From contig WPIO01000047.1 in NCBI GenBank assembly GCA_009760855.2, positions 908,501-972,500 of the forward strand: a DNA stretch of 64,000 nucleotides, read 5' to 3'. This document shows positions 1 to 12,397 of the stretch, in pieces. A program made the translations under genes and the position numbers. Source of the DNA: Cristatella mucedo (lineage: Eukaryota > Bryozoa > Phylactolaemata > Cristatellidae). Position 1 is the first letter of the stretch; the number at the start of each line of letters is the position of its first letter. A model generated the notes under the pieces. The model had not been told where the DNA came from. It saw nothing but the letters and a program-made list of their open reading frames with translations, and did no database searches.

Positions 1-1816
1 GTTATGTCCCAGCACCTTTCAAAAAAGCTGTAGTCAGGCCACCTTTCAAGATAGCAAGACTAGATCAAGAGAACTTGGAGCAACTACCGCCCGGTCTCCC
101 TTCTACCATTCCTATCAAAGACAGTGGAACGAGTCGTGGCGGACCAGCTGAACTCATACATTGAAACTTCAAACCTTGCTACTAAATTCCAGTCTGGTTT
201 TAGAGCTGATCACTCCATAGAGTCAGCATTGCTTAGGGTGTACCACGACCTACTTATGAATGCAGACATTGGTAGAGTATCACTGCTTCTTTTGCTCGAT
301 CTTTTGGCAGCATTTGATACTATCGATCGCTAAGTTCTTCTAGAGTGCCTCTCATCTCGTGTGGCCAACACAGCCACTGCTCTGCAACGGTTCGGGTTCT
401 ATCTCAGTGAGAGACTCCAGAGTATAACGTGACTGGACAAAGATCATCCAAAGAAGCTCTGAAATTTCAGGTACCTCAGGGCTCCGTGCTAGGTCCGGTT
501 CTTTTCACTGTTTATCCTCTTACTCTTGCCGATCTGATTGTCAAGCACAATCTAGCCTTTCACTTCTATGCGGATGACACTCAGTTGTACCTTTGCTTTA
601 ATCCCTCCCAGCCTTCGAGCACGTCGATTTCTCTCAACTCTCTTCCAACATGTATTGATGACATTCGAGCACCGATTGCAGCAAATGTTCTTAAATTAAA
701 TGATTCAAACCAAGTTATTGACTAACCCAGTGTGCTTCACAAATTGGAAAGGCTGACGCTCAAAATTGGCTCTGCCAGCTTAAAGCCGTGATGGCACACT
801 AGGTAAGGCAGCTGCTTTCACAACCTCGGCATCGAGGTCGTGGGTTCGCATTCTGCGGTAGGCGATTCGTTGTCGCCACTGCAAGCGGTGGTGATAGCCG
901 TAAAGGCTCTACTGTCGCTATACAAAAGGAGGCTGTTTAATCAGCTAGGATTGGATCTCCAGTTGAATCAGCTCGAAATCTAGGTGTCGTGTTTCAAAGT
1001 GACCTCTTGTTAGACGACCATATCAGCTCCACAATCAAGTCTGCCCACTTTCAAATACATGACATTGCTAAAATTTGGGCTTGATTAGATAAGGATACCA
1101 AGTTTGCGTTCGTACATTTGTCACATCCCGTCTTGACTGATTTAACTCACTGCCTGCTGGCCTACCGGCATGTTCAATCAGGCGGTTACAGACGGTGCAA
1201 AAGTCAGCAGCTAGGCTTGTGTCGTGAGCGTCGCAGTTGCCACATCACACCACTTCTCGCCGACCTGCACTGACTACCAGTCAAGCAACGAATCGACTTC
1301 AAGTTTTGGTTCAAGTTCATGTTTTGTCGCTCACTTTTTAGGTCCCTTTATTCTTCGGGTCCAGGCCACCTATCACATCCACTCCCCCACCAAGCTAAGC
1401 ATCGCACCACCCGCTTTTCGGAATCCAACTGTTTACCTATACATCGTAAAAAACCTCAAGTAACATGGAGACAGTGCATTTAGTTCGTATGGTCCCATAG
1501 CCTGGAACTCACTTCCGACCTGTGCCACGACATCCTCTGACTTGACCACATTTAAAAAGAAATTATAGACATACCTATTTATAACAGCATTTAGTGGGTC
1601 CCGCTTTATGTGCTTGTTCGTGCTGACCATGTCCTTGCTGCACTAACCAGACTTGCATGCTGACCCTGTGCATGTTGCCCTAACCATGTTATTCATGTTG
1701 TTTGCCAAGCATGATATTACTCACCATTCAATTGTGTTTCCCTTTGCAGCAAATGTAAAGGGCCTAGAAAGAGATTTGAGTTCTCTGAGGGCACTTTGTT
1801 AAGTGCATTATTACTT
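1..1816 (+). mobile_element. LINE family A (L2/CR1-like), broken reverse-transcriptase copy
   Basis: The copy enters from the left edge of the window. It starts in the reverse-transcriptase region (VPAPFKKAVVRP-like, then a gapped NYRPVSLL-like stretch). It continues through QSGFRADHSIESALLRVYHD, an LLLDLLAAFDTID palm motif A, VPQGSVLGPVLF, and the FHFYADDTQLYLCF catalytic motif at about 560-600. The C-terminal part (about 960-1600) resembles other L2/CR1 elements and includes NSAARLV-like and LTTFKKKL-like blocks. The 3' end is the family-A signature: TGCAGCAAATGTAAAG, then GAGATTTGAGTTCTCTGAGG, then an AT-rich tail. Stops and frameshifts make it a dead copy. A SINE has inserted at about 783-953. 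Confidence 0.85.
783..953 (+). mobile_element. Type 1 tRNA-derived SINE nested in LINE
   Basis: A tRNA-like head begins GCCGTGATGGCACACTAGG and carries a B-box-like GTGGGTTCGCATTC. The body continues with CACTGCAAGCGGTGGTGATA, GCCGTAAAGGCTCTACTGTC and AGGCTGTTTAATCAGCTAGG. The flanking LINE sequence resumes on the far side in the same register as the family-A copy at 6.5 kb, so this is a clean insertion. A matching inverted copy lies at 59.4-59.6 kb. Confidence 0.8.
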
Positions 1817-2227
1817 TGAATATTTTTGTTATCTGTCGCCAATTACAGCTTGAACCCAAGTTAAGGGTCGAGTTATATGAATGTGGCAACGTTACAGGAG
1901 TTCAGCTCTCAGTGGCTGGTACCTTTCTTGCACAGGAATGATCAATAGGGAAACTTTGTATATCACACCTATTCAGACTAATGCGTGGGTTTCTAACACG
2001 TTTCGTTCGGACAACCGTCGAAGAATGTTGCCTCTCATTTGCATATATGCTTCCTTACCAGCACTTCACTTTCTTACCAATCGCCAGCTTTCACATTACG
2101 GCCGGGCAGTGAACGAATGCCACATCTTATTCGAGGAGTGGAACTTGTTCTGCAACCTATTCGACAGCCATGATCCTGCTATTATCTATACGTTTCTTTT
2201 TCAAAATGCAGAAGCTCAAGTGAGGGG
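1817..2227. other. Unassigned stretch
   Basis: An open frame runs from about 1881 into the next SINE but has no recognisable domain. I see no splice-supported coding sequence or RNA gene. Confidence 0.4.
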
Positions 2228-2393
2228 CCAAGATCTGACCTGTCGGGCAGTGAGAGTACTTGCTCTTCATGTCCGAGGTCGTGGGTTCGAATCCAGCACT
2301 GGGCGATCATTTATTGCCTACTGCAAGCTGTGGTGAAAACCGTCAAAGCTGTTCTATCGCTACGTAAATAAGGCTGTTAAATCGGAAAATACA
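2228..2393 (+). mobile_element. Type 1 tRNA-derived SINE
   Basis: A tRNA-like head ends with CGAGGTCGTGGGTTCGAATCC (B box). It is followed by the type 1 body: CTACTGCAAGCTGTGGTGAA, a CGTCAAAGCTGTTCTATCGC block and AAATAAGGCTGTTAAATC. It is diverged from the copy at 783 but collinear with it. Confidence 0.75.
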
Positions 2394-4014
2394 CTGCTGG
2401 AACAGAAATTTCTTTGCGGTTTTCGAAAACCGTGAAGGTGTTGTGTCCCCTTAAATATGCCAATGCATAATAGAAATCTTCAGCCATTAAAACCACGGCG
2501 ATGGGCTAATGTATGATCCTCACGGGAAAACTGCATGTCGAAACGCCGTATAGAGATTTCCGATTAACTACCTGCTAGAATATGATATTTCGATGTATTT
2601 GTGACTGAGATATTGAAAGGATCGATGGTCTTCTTAGCCATGGAGCCAATGAGTCTTACTAAGGTTGATGTTGTACTCTTACGACAGTACCCCTTTCTGT
2701 GGCTTTGAAAGTTATCGGTCTACGCGTAAGGTTTAGCCAGGATTGTGGGTACGACGCTCTGATGCCACCGTGCTATGCTCACGTGGCCGTGCCTCTGCTG
2801 TCGAGGCTTCTTTTGCGACTTCCAGCCATGCTTCAACACCTAATCTCCGCTGGTATTTGTCAAGCCTCAACAAGCCCTGGTTTTAGCAAAGGACTGTAAT
2901 GCAGATGCCGCTTCTTAGGGTTTGTTCCGACACAGTCGAGAAGAAAAGCTATCCACAGTTAGCCAAACGTTCTCAAAACTATATGGAGGATGAGGTATAG
3001 AAACTTGAATCTTACTTGCTGGTCGTATTTTTTGAGACTACTGATTCCTACCAATCGCCATGGTTCAACTACAAGAAAAACTGCGCCCAGGTTTTGTATC
3101 TGATGTCCACCTTTAAGGCATGACGCTTTTTTTTATTATACGGAGAATTCAACATCGACGCAAGATTTTCCGTTCTTTCAAGGTTCGTTAGTAAATGAAC
3201 TCACGAGCTTACCAGTATCTGACCTACGTTTTCAGTTCGTGTCCCCAATACGGTTTGGAAACTGAAAATCAAAGATAAGCACAACTTCGCCCGTATTACG
3301 TCGTCTAACTTGCGGCGACTAAGGCTTGGTGTAGTGGCCATTGTCTGGAAGTTTCTGATACATTCCAGGCAATAGTATACGGACACTACTGGGCACCGAT
3401 GAGAATATCGTCCACGTATACTGAGTCTGGTTGGGTACTCACATGAGAACTGTCTTCTCGACCGCTATTGCCTGCAGAAGACGATCCCACCAATGGAAGT
3501 ATGTGACCCGACCATCTAGTACATGTAGGTAAAGAGGGTTACGGAATATCCTAGCCATGCTAGGTCACTATGGTCGCCAAGTATTATCTGCATAACTGGA
3601 TTTCCGGCGTCAACCTCCCCACATACGGATCTCCATTTCACGGCTTGGCTTTTTTAATATTCTTGAACTTGATCTCGTGGTTAGCCAACTATACCTTCTT
3701 CTGGTGTACTTTGAGTTACTCAAATGTGCGTCTAACACATACCACAAACCTTCATGACAGAAGGGAAGAAACTTCGTGCTTATTTACTAATGAACTGCGA
3801 AAGAGCGACGAATCTTAATACTGAATGTCGTCCATGTACGGAAGCATCGCTTCGGCTCTAGCAAAGAAGGCGAACATCGATCACCGCTTCCTTCCCGAGA
3901 CCGATATCAGCCTTAACAGGAAAGATCAAAGCAAAGGTATAACAGTGTCGCTGCAAGGCAATGAAAGCCTGGATTGTGTTTGGCGATCACGTCAGCAAGA
4001 ACGAGTATATCAAC
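2394..4014. other. Unassigned intergenic stretch
   Basis: Only short, unconvincing open frames are present. A single YVDDIL-like peptide can be read on the - strand at about 3385-3425, with stops around it. That is too little to call an element. Confidence 0.4.
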
Positions 4015-4335
4015 TGAAAATAAGCTTTAGCTGTGCAGGTCCTAGACTGTGGAACTCGCTTACACAATTCTTACGAAACGACAACTACTCCCCTACGGCC
4101 GACTATGGCTCATCTTATTCAGCAGTCATGAGTTGCTACTTTCATGCTACTCACTACCTCGACTGCTCTCCTGACTGCTATGCTTCCCACTTTCTCTTTG
4201 TTTCGTGAGACGGAGTCTGTTGGCTACCGAATGCGTACCGAAAGCCGTTTAGGCTCTGAGTGAGCTATAGAAAACTTTCTGGCGTAAAACCCACATGGTC
4301 TTTATGACTTTGTGGAGTTACAGACGGAGATATAT
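4015..4335 (+). mobile_element. LINE family B, 3' end
   Basis: It encodes the family-B C-terminal signature CAGPRLWNSL, a YGSSYSAVMSCYFHATHYLD block and a SHFLFVS ending. The non-coding tail follows, with TGGTCTTTATGACTTTGTGG and AGTTACAGACG. It is collinear with the copies at 22.0-22.4 kb and, inverted, at 38.6 kb. It is 5' truncated. Confidence 0.8.
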
Positions 4336-4559
4336 ACATACAACCAAAGAAGCAGACCAAGCACAAAGCCTTGATGGCACCTGGTTAATTTCTCTTTGTA
4401 GTGCTGTATTCTTAATTATTGGCCCAACAACAGAGCTTATGAAAGGTTCTGTGACATGACCTGAGGCTAAAGACACATGTTTGTAATGCATGGCAGCAGG
4501 AGATATATGCATCACAAAAACAGGACACTGGAAGTATGGTCTAGAGGACTAATAGTCGT

Positions 4560-5400
4560 CTTGGGGAGATGAATTTCAGGGAATGGTCTCTCGTGGCCTT
4601 CTTAGTGTAGACATTGACGCCATTGCATCGAGAGTCAAGAATCTCTAGTTGATGTTATTGAATGACTTGAGTCAAGAGGGGATGCAGCAATCTTATGGAT
4701 GAACTCTCTTATCTTTTCTATCTTGCTTACAAAAGAAGCAAGAAAAGCGATCGCCTAGGTCGCCAGTAGGATCACTAGGTAGTAAGCCAACATGAGAGCG
4801 GTTAAGGAGATGCTTGATGGCAGACATCAGTATGTTTGGATTGTGAATTTAATATTCAACAAAATTTTGTGGAAGCTAGATCTGGTTTGATGTTTTCTTA
4901 GATTGGTTGGTTGGACCTTGAGTAGTCTCTGTATGCCTGACAATGGACAGTCAGTCGTAATCTTTTATGCGGTTTCTCTAGCTTGGGCTTAGTAGACTTA
5001 GCTAGTTTCATGTCCGTGGTAGACCATAAGCTGTCTGGGCTAGGGCTCACTTTATGGGCAGTCAGAGCTGCGAACTCATCAAGTATCTCAGCAAGGGTTT
5101 AGTTCTAGCTGGTAGCCAATTATGACAGGTGGCAGGGGAGATTAAGTAGTGGGGGTTAAGAAGATATTTTCGCTTTGACAACATGTCAAGGTTAAAAAAT
5201 GTCAACTTGAGGTTTTGCGATTTGCAATGACTTGGGATGTGGGAGAAGGCACACACTGGACTGAACGAGATCCGCATGTGATCAGATTAGCAGGATTTAG
5301 TAATAATATGGGATGATAGCATAAGTTTTTTGAGAATATTTGATTGAGTGGGTGACCCTGGTCGGTAGTGGGATTATGTTCCCGAGCCACAAGAGTGAAA
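4560..5400 (-). mobile_element. LINE endonuclease-to-RT linker fragment, inverted
   Basis: On the - strand, in shifting frames, PTTDQGHPLNQIFSK resembles the PTHxxGHTLDLV segment near the end of the LINE apurinic-type endonuclease. Further on, VQCVPSPTSQVIANRKTSS, then ILDEFAALTAHKVSP, HCQAYRDYSRS and VSKIEKIREFIHKIAASPLD match the usual order of the linker before the RT domain. The copy is full of stops. It lies head to head with the + strand RT copy that begins near 5.68 kb, the arrangement expected of a 5'-inverted (twin-primed) insertion. Confidence 0.6.
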
Positions 5401-5679
5401 GATTCAAGTCAGTTGACGAAATTCGGTAATTAATGCCGAACTCATGTCAAAATAAATGCTACAATCACAGATAATAGGAAACAACCGATTTCTTGCACAC
5501 ACAATCGCCATGAGATCGGAGAAATCTGGGTTAAAGAAGAGTTGGTACCCAAGGGCAGCAGATTACTGCCACCATTGACATTTCTCGAAAGGAGGACTTA
5601 AAAAAAGAGATCCGAAAACCTGTTTCGAGGGTACGGCCAATTGTTTGAAATTGATGGAGAAGGAAATAGTACTCCACCG

Positions 5680-7212
5680 CCAGTGTTGATTCTGTTGAGG
5701 CTCTATCAAGGCAATCAGGTAGAGATCGCCATCAACAATCATGTCCCAGCACCTTTCAAAAAAGCTGTAGTCAGGCCAATTCTCAAGAAAACGACACTAG
5801 ACCAAGAGAACTCGAGCAACTACCGCCCAGTCTCCCTTCTACCATTCCTATCAAAGACACCGGAACGGGTCGTGGTGGACCAGCTGAACTCATGTATCGA
5901 AACCTCACACCTTGCTAGTAAGTTCTAGTCTGGCTTTAGAGCTAATCACTCCACAGAGTCAGTATTGCTTAGGGTATACAACGACCTACTCAGAAATGCA
6001 GGAATGGGTAGAGTGTCTCTGCTTGTTTTGCTCGATCTTTCGGCAGCTTTTGATACCGTCGACCACAAAGTTCTACTAGAGCGCCACTCTTCTCGCCCGG
6101 GCATCACTCTGCAGTGGTTCAGGTCCTATCTCGGTGAGATACTTCAGAGTATTGACGTGAATGGACAAAGATCATATGAGGTACCTCAGGGCTCCGTGCT
6201 AGGTCCGGTTCTTTTCATGGTTTATACTCTCCCTCGTGCTAATATGATTGCCAAGCACAATCTAGGCTTTCACTTCTATGCGGATGACACTCAGTTGTAC
6301 CTTTGCTTTGATCCCTCCCAGCCTTCGAGCACCTCGAATTCTCTTAACTCACTTGCTGCATGTATTGATGACATCTGCATATAAATGGCAGCAAATTTTC
6401 TAAAACTAAACGATGATATAACTAACTACTAGACTAAACTAACTCTTACTAGTAATGGGCAAACCCAGTGTGATCCAAATATGAGAAAGGCTGACGCTCA
6501 AATTAGGCTCTGCTAGCACATCTCCAGTTAAATCAGCTCGAAATGTTGGTGTCATGTTCCAAAGTGACCACTCATTAGACGACCATATCAGCTCCACAAT
6601 CAAATCTGCCTATTTTCAGCTTCATAACAGTGCTAAAATTCGGGCTTGTTTAGATATGGATACCACGTCCAAGTTGGTCCGTGCAATCGTGACCTCCCGT
6701 CTCGACTTCTGCGACTCACTGCTTACTAGCCTACCAGCATGTGCGATCAGGCGATGGCAGCTGGTGCAAAATTCAGCAGCTAGGCTTGTGTCGTGAGCGT
6801 CGCAGTTGCCACATTACACCACTTCTCGCCGACCTGCACTGGCTCCCAGTCAAGCAACGGATCAACTTCAAGGTTTTGTCGCTCACTCTTAGATCCCTTC
6901 ATGCTATTGCTCCAGCCTATCTCTTAGATCTACTCCCCCATCAGGCCAAGCATCGTACCACCCGCTTTTTGGTATCCAACAATCTACAAATACCTCATAC
7001 AAACCTCTGGAGACCGTGCATTTAATTCATATGTTTCAAAAGCCTGGAACTCCCTCCCAACCTGTGTCAGAACATCCCCTGACTTGACCAAATTTAAAAG
7101 GAACTGAAAAACACACCTATTTAGGACAGCATATATTTGGTCCCTGTGATTCGTCCTTGATGTGCTTATGCGAGCTGACACTGTGCAAGCTGGCACTAAC
7201 CAAATTTGCTGA
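5680..7212 (+). mobile_element. LINE family A, best-preserved RT copy
   Basis: The RT blocks are in order: VPAPFKKAVVRPILKKTTLD, SNYRPVSLLPFLSKTPERVV, an SGFRANHSTESVLLRVYNDL block, LVLLDLSAAFDTVDHKVLLE, VPQGSVLGPVLFMVY and [20 protein letters not shown]. The C-terminal region has RASL-like, SRLDFCDSLLTSLPAC, NSAARLV and LADLHWLPVKQRINFKVLSL. Breaks include a stop at about 5926, a stop at about 6382 and a frame change near 6790. It is truncated within the 3' untranslated region. Confidence 0.88.
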
Positions 7213-8354
7213 AAAGGAATTTTGTATAGGGATTTTGTAGCACATTAAACTAAACCTGAAGATGGGCCGTCGGGTAATACCAATACGTGACATGCAGCAA
7301 TCAGATCTTGAAGGCGATTTCGCAAGGCGGCATGGGACAATGCTACGGATCCGGAACAAGAGGAGCCTTTGCCCGCCCGGCTGCTACCCATGGTTGGTTT
7401 GGTCCAGTGGTTGACGTGGTCGCACCGAACAAGGTTCGAACGAAATCGTATGCTTGAGCCTCATGGAATTCGAGAAGTGCCTGAATACAGAGTAAGTTCT
7501 CGTAGGCCTCTATACAAACGAGTTATATATATTATGTTTTACAAACCGAAGGCACGGGCTCTGAAAATAGCAATCGAATTAAGAAAAGCATTTGGACGAT
7601 TATTTTGAAATGAAAATGGACAAAAAGACCGTGAGACGCAGTGCTAATTTGAGGCGATTCATTAGTCAATGGTCGCGAAAATTAGAGATTTAATAGCACA
7701 GCCAACAAAAGAGCATGGACTGTAGCAAAGGTCAAAGGTCAAAGTAAAAGCAATAAAAGGGTTTAGTATATAATAGTCGTAAATGATCAGTATTGGCTGT
7801 GCAAGCCATCCTGTATACAAATCTTATTCCGATTGGCTTCTCCTAAGGAGCGTTCTCTGATCAGCCTCAGCTGATGTGGCCTTGGAAGAGTTCATAAGGC
7901 ATAGGAAATAATGATAGCCAGTCGATTAGCAGCGATCTTTGGCTCGAAAAATAGACCTTGTGTACTGAGTCATCCAGAGTTGCACTATATGTCAAGGCCA
8001 GACCATTCTTTAAAGGCGAACTGGCTGGAAAGCTGATTCTTCTAACAGATCATATCTATTAGAAGTATAACATGTTGTAATAGTCGGCTGATGTAAGGCT
8101 GATGTCGGCTTGGCGGGAGCAGCTGTAAGCTGTAAGTGTCTATTTGTCCATAGGCACGTTATTTCTTAAGCCAAACAGTCAAACATCTATGAGATTAGCT
8201 TTAAATAGGTTTTAGTTGTAGTGGTTTACGTATGCAATGTTTACAAAAACTTCGATATTCGGAAGAGACCCTTGCAATCGGTAAGAAAACTTTTTATATC
8301 GAGAGGATAAAAATCATTACTGGTTATAGGCTAACCTATTGTTATTAAGAAATA
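7213..8354. other. Unassigned intergenic stretch
   Basis: No gene, RNA or known repeat is recognised. The open frame at 7369-7608 has no identifiable domain. Confidence 0.4.
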
Positions 8355-9262
8355 GGAATGGCTAACTCTCAAAATCGGCTCTGCCAGCATATCTCCCGTG
8401 GAATCTGCACGAAAGCTAGGTGTCATGTTCCAAAGTGACCTTTCGTTAGACGACCACATCAGCTCCATAATCAAGTCTGTCATCCCTAAGCTACATAACA
8501 TTGCTAAAGTTCGGGCTAGTTTAGACAGGGATACCACAGCTGAATTGGTCCGTGCATTTGCGACTTTCCATCTTGACTTCTGTGACACTGTTTTCTGGTC
8601 TACGGGCCTGTGCACTTAAGTGTTTACGGCGGGTTCAAAACTCTGCAGCTAGGCTTGTCTGCCGTGAGCGTCGCAGTTGCCTTGCCACATCTCACCGCAT
8701 CTCGCCTACCTGCATTGGCTCCCAGTCGAGCAATCCATCGACTTCAAGGCTTTGTCAATAACTTTTAAGTTCTTTCATTCTTTTTGGCTCCAGCTTATCT
8801 ATCAGATCTCTTCCCCCATCATGCTAAACATCGTACCACCATCTTTTCGGAATCGAAATGTTCACCCATAGCTCGTACAAATTGCAAATCCTTTGGGGAC
8901 CATGTCCTTAGTCGGTATGCTCCCAAAGCCGGGAACTCGCTCCCGACTTGAGTCACGACATCCCCTGACTTGACCACATTTAAAAAGAAACTAAAAACGC
9001 ATCTTTATGACAGAATTTAGGGGGTCCCTGTGATTCGACCTTTACGTGTGTAGGCGTGCTGACACTGTTTGCTGCCACAAACCTCACTTGCACGCTGACC
9101 CTGGGCACGTCACCATGTCATTATTGTTCTTTTTTGAATGTGCTACCACTAACGATGCGATCATGCTTCCTTTGCAGCAAATGTTTAGTGCTTAGAAACA
9201 GATTTGAGTTCTCTGAGGAAGCTATATCAAATGTATCATTATTTTTATTATTATTAATAGGA
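8355..9262 (+). mobile_element. LINE family A, 3' half
   Basis: It starts at the NRLCQHISRGICTKA-equivalent position of the RT C-terminal region. It runs through [34 protein letters not shown] and the usual 3' untranslated sequence (GACACTGTTTGCTGCCAC, TTTGCAGCAAATGTTTAG) to a TTATTTTTATTATTATTA tail. Frames are broken at several points. Confidence 0.82.
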
Positions 9263-10227
9263 AACTCTGTTAGTGCTATGTTGGGAGGCGAAAGTTATCG
9301 TAGAAGTTGGTGAATGCTCGATAAACATTAGGGATCGCTGAATGCCGTCAATACACAATGAAAACGTCAAACCGACAAAAATTTGGCCTTCCCTTGAGTT
9401 GCTGTGGCCAGCAGACATCCGCCTACCTGCTGGGAGTGGCTACGGATCTAGACGAGTCGACCTCCGATTTTTCACTTGTTGGGTAGGTGCAAGGCGATTT
9501 TAAGGTTTACCGACCTTTTGGCAGCACTATTAACTGAAAGCTCAAGAAGCTCCAGCAGCACGATGCTCTTAGGTGCTGCCACCGATCCACCCAACTAAAT
9601 CCTGCATCAGCTCACGGCGGCCTGGCCAGTGTAATTCCCAGGCCGAATCACATTTCGGCCGGCCGCAGCTGGCTAATGAACCGTGTATAGATGGCTACAT
9701 TAGGTATAGATGGCTACGTTAGGTTTCTTTTGTTATCTCGGCAGATGGCGATCCTAATTTAGTCGGGTACCGCGTACAGTGTGCTTGCCAAAGCGGTTAC
9801 ATTCTGACAGCAGCTGAGACTATAAGTGGTTCCTGTGGTCTCAATTTTTCCGTCGCTGCTAAGTTGACTAAACGTTATTGCAACGCTGATAATAGAAGTA
9901 TCCTTTGGACTCACGTGAACTGCATGTAGTGAGGCAGATGAATTTTAAAGGCGATAAATGCCAGCACAGGCGCCTCGACTACCGACGAACACGCAGAGCC
10001 GATATTTGTGTGCGAAGATGGTTCTTTTCTGTTCTAGTTTAATGACAAGCAACGCTGTGTAGGGGCTCGTGCTCAAGATGGCGGTGCGACGAAGAATGAA
10101 GGTTTCCCCATCAAGCCGGTTGTCGTACTGACGACGGCGGCTGTATTGCATTATAGGCAGGCGACGCAAGCGTACGAGCGTACATACGGATGTAGTAGCC
10201 GTCGTAGAAGCAGCTCCGGAACTCGCG
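9263..10227. other. Unassigned stretch
   Basis: No recognisable gene. A short duplicated phrase, TATAGATGGCTACATTAGG and TATAGATGGCTACGTTAGG, occurs at about 9685-9725. Confidence 0.4.
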
Positions 10228-10233
10228 AAGAGA

Positions 10234-10295
<62 letters not shown>
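10228..10295 (+). repeat. (GA)n microsatellite
   Basis: A nearly pure GA dinucleotide run of about 65 bp. The open frames crossing it on both strands are by-products of the repeat. Confidence 0.95.
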
Positions 10296-10300
<5 letters not shown>

Positions 10301-12229
10301 TAGCGTGGGCACAGGCCGACGCACGGGCAGAAAGTCCCTTGCTGCAGGACTAGTGGGTCAGGCGCCCACAGCTGACCCGTTGCCATTAAATGCAGCTTAG
10401 TCAGCCGATACTATCCCACTGCAGCGCCTAATGAGCCGGTACGTTCGCGCGTAGGTCATGCGGAGCGGTGTGAGTCCGGCTGTGGTGGAATGACGTGGGC
10501 GTAGTCACACCCATAGGTGAACAGGCTGGACTGAACGATAGACTGAGGCAGTGCGGGCGTCTCGCGCGCACGCGTAAATGGCATTTAACGCAAGGTGCCT
10601 TTGTCGGAAGCCGTCTGTCGGAGCGCCGGTTCTGCCTTGCCTAGCGTTCGTCTGGGAAACGATTGAGCCGACTCGCTTGCGCTTTTAAAAATAGTTTTAT
10701 TGAGTAAGGATGCCCTGCATTTGCATTTGTAACGCCGAAGGCTCGGGGGGTAGGCTTGACCTGCCGCTTACCTAGCGGCGTAGCCTTTCGCCTACTGCCG
10801 TTCGGTGCGCGCCTACGCGCAATAAGCTGGCCGCCACGAAACGAGCGTTTCTGGCGCTGACCTGCTTACCGTTACTAAAGGGGGTCGTGAGTCGGCGGCG
10901 TGAATTGGAAAGCGAGACACACAAACCGGGGATTTTACTGAACTTTATTCGCAAGCGCACAAAGTCGCTGCGCGTCTAGTTCAGCTTTATCTCCACACTC
11001 CTCGCACGTTCTCAACAGCACCAACACTCTTGCGAAGGGAATACTTCTCCACACTGAAGCGCGAACCTGAACCTAAACCCTAAGCGGAGAACTAGAACTT
11101 GGTTTTCATCAGTGCGGCAGGAATACTCCACACACGCCAACTTAAGCACTCCTGCGGAGGGAATACTTCTCCACACTGAAGCGCCAACCAGAGCCTAAAC
11201 CCTAACCGGAGAACTAGGTCTCGGTTTCCACCAGTGCGGCAGGAATACTCCACACACGCCACCTCAAGCACTCCTGCGGAGGAAACACGTCTCCACACTT
11301 ACGCTACTTACATCTATACTGGGGAACGACCCAAATAGACGGAGCTCAAACTGGAGCCTAAACCCTAACCGGAGAACTAGGGCTCCACACACGCCAACTA
11401 CGCCTAGCTCGCACCGGCAAATCCCTATGCCGAGACCAAGTGCTAGTGCGCACACACAAAATACAAAAAACACAGAAAGCCAGCTCAGGTGCGATACGAC
11501 CGAATCCTCCTAGCGCTGTCTTGTCCTGTTCCGTCCATCGTCGGCGGACAGCCCACTCTCCTCCCTCGCTTTCAGAGAAACGAGTCCGACGGCGTCGAAG
11601 CGGCAGAGCCGGACAGAAGACCAGAAGAGACCAAAACCACGAGGCCGTAAGACCAAGAGCGAGCATCGCTCGACTCTTAAATGCCTAGCTGATACAATGG
11701 GGCAAGAGCTTAGTGGTATTTCGCCCGACACCAGGGCCCATTACGGTAAGGAAATAATACCGGCACTAGAATGTCCCCGCTACCACTGGAATGTCCCCGC
11801 TGTCCAGCTTGAATGGCAAATGGGTTCCAGACGATTCTTTTTTGGACAGAGTGAAGGCGGAGGTTGACAGGCCATCCAACATCTATCAGCAGCTTCCGCG
11901 GGCATCGGACCAATTCTAAAGGCCGAATCGCCACCGCTCGTATCAGAGCTTCCTGGCTTGCTCTCAAGCGCTTCCTCTCTAACCACACTGACGCTCCTCT
12001 CTGGCTCACTGCTCCAGGACAAAGGAGCTCTAGCCCGCCGCCGAACAGCTCTTGTTCTCGCTATAATTCAGCCAAGGCCAGCAGGGCGCTACACATTGCG
12101 CAATTGCGAAATCAGCCTAGGTATCACAATCCAGATTCCGCCGACCGCGTTTTCTTGCGACATCTTCATTAACGCAACGCAGCTCAGAGTCCGCACGCCA
12201 CCTGGCGCGTGCGACGGCGTTTTGAGACC
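10296..12229. other. GC/CpG-rich tract without recognised genes
   Basis: The composition is clearly richer in GC and CpG than the flanks, so many overlapping open frames exist on both strands (longest about 100 codons). None shows a known domain or a convincing splice structure. It may be the upstream part of the CLN3 promoter region, an unknown mobile element, or both. The 122-bp tandem repeat at 11,035-11,400 is inside it. Confidence 0.4.
11035..11400. repeat. Three-copy tandem repeat, period 122 bp
   Basis: The phrase ATACTTCTCCACACTGAAGC starts at 11,041 and again at 11,163. A diverged third start, ACACGTCTCCACACTTACGC, is at 11,285, giving two periods of 122 bp. Each copy includes CCTAAACCCTAA followed by CGGAGAACTAG. 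The second and third copies end in CTCCACACACGCCA. Confidence 0.85.
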
Positions 12230-12397
12230 AGTCGGATGTGGCGCGGCGGGGCGGGGCGGGGGTGGGGCGGGGGCGGCGGACCCGCCGGCTAGCGTTGGCA
12301 GGGCGTCAAGCGGCCTGCCATGCCGCTCGGTCGGTGTGCAGCCGTATCTCGCATCTCTCTTATTTAAAGCGAGGGAGGTCCGTCCGTCCGCGGCAAG
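12230..12397 (+). promoter_or_regulatory. CLN3: Candidate CpG-island promoter of CLN3
   Basis: A cluster of GC boxes (GGGGCGGGG and variants) occupies 12,241-12,285. A TATA-like TATTTAAAG is at 12,361-12,369. The stretch ends in CGGCAAGATGGC, which resembles the YY1-type element found at many metazoan starts. It is the only island-like segment upstream of the first recognised CLN3 exon. Assigning it to CLN3 is inference. Confidence 0.5.

Noticed and set aside
3380-3430. YVDDIL-like RT motif on the - strand, perhaps an LTR retrotransposon
   Set aside because: A single six-residue match with stops nearby and no other RT, integrase or LTR sequence.
10111-10400. Arg/Glu and Ser/Leu repeat frames
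   Set aside because: Translations of the GA microsatellite in two strands.
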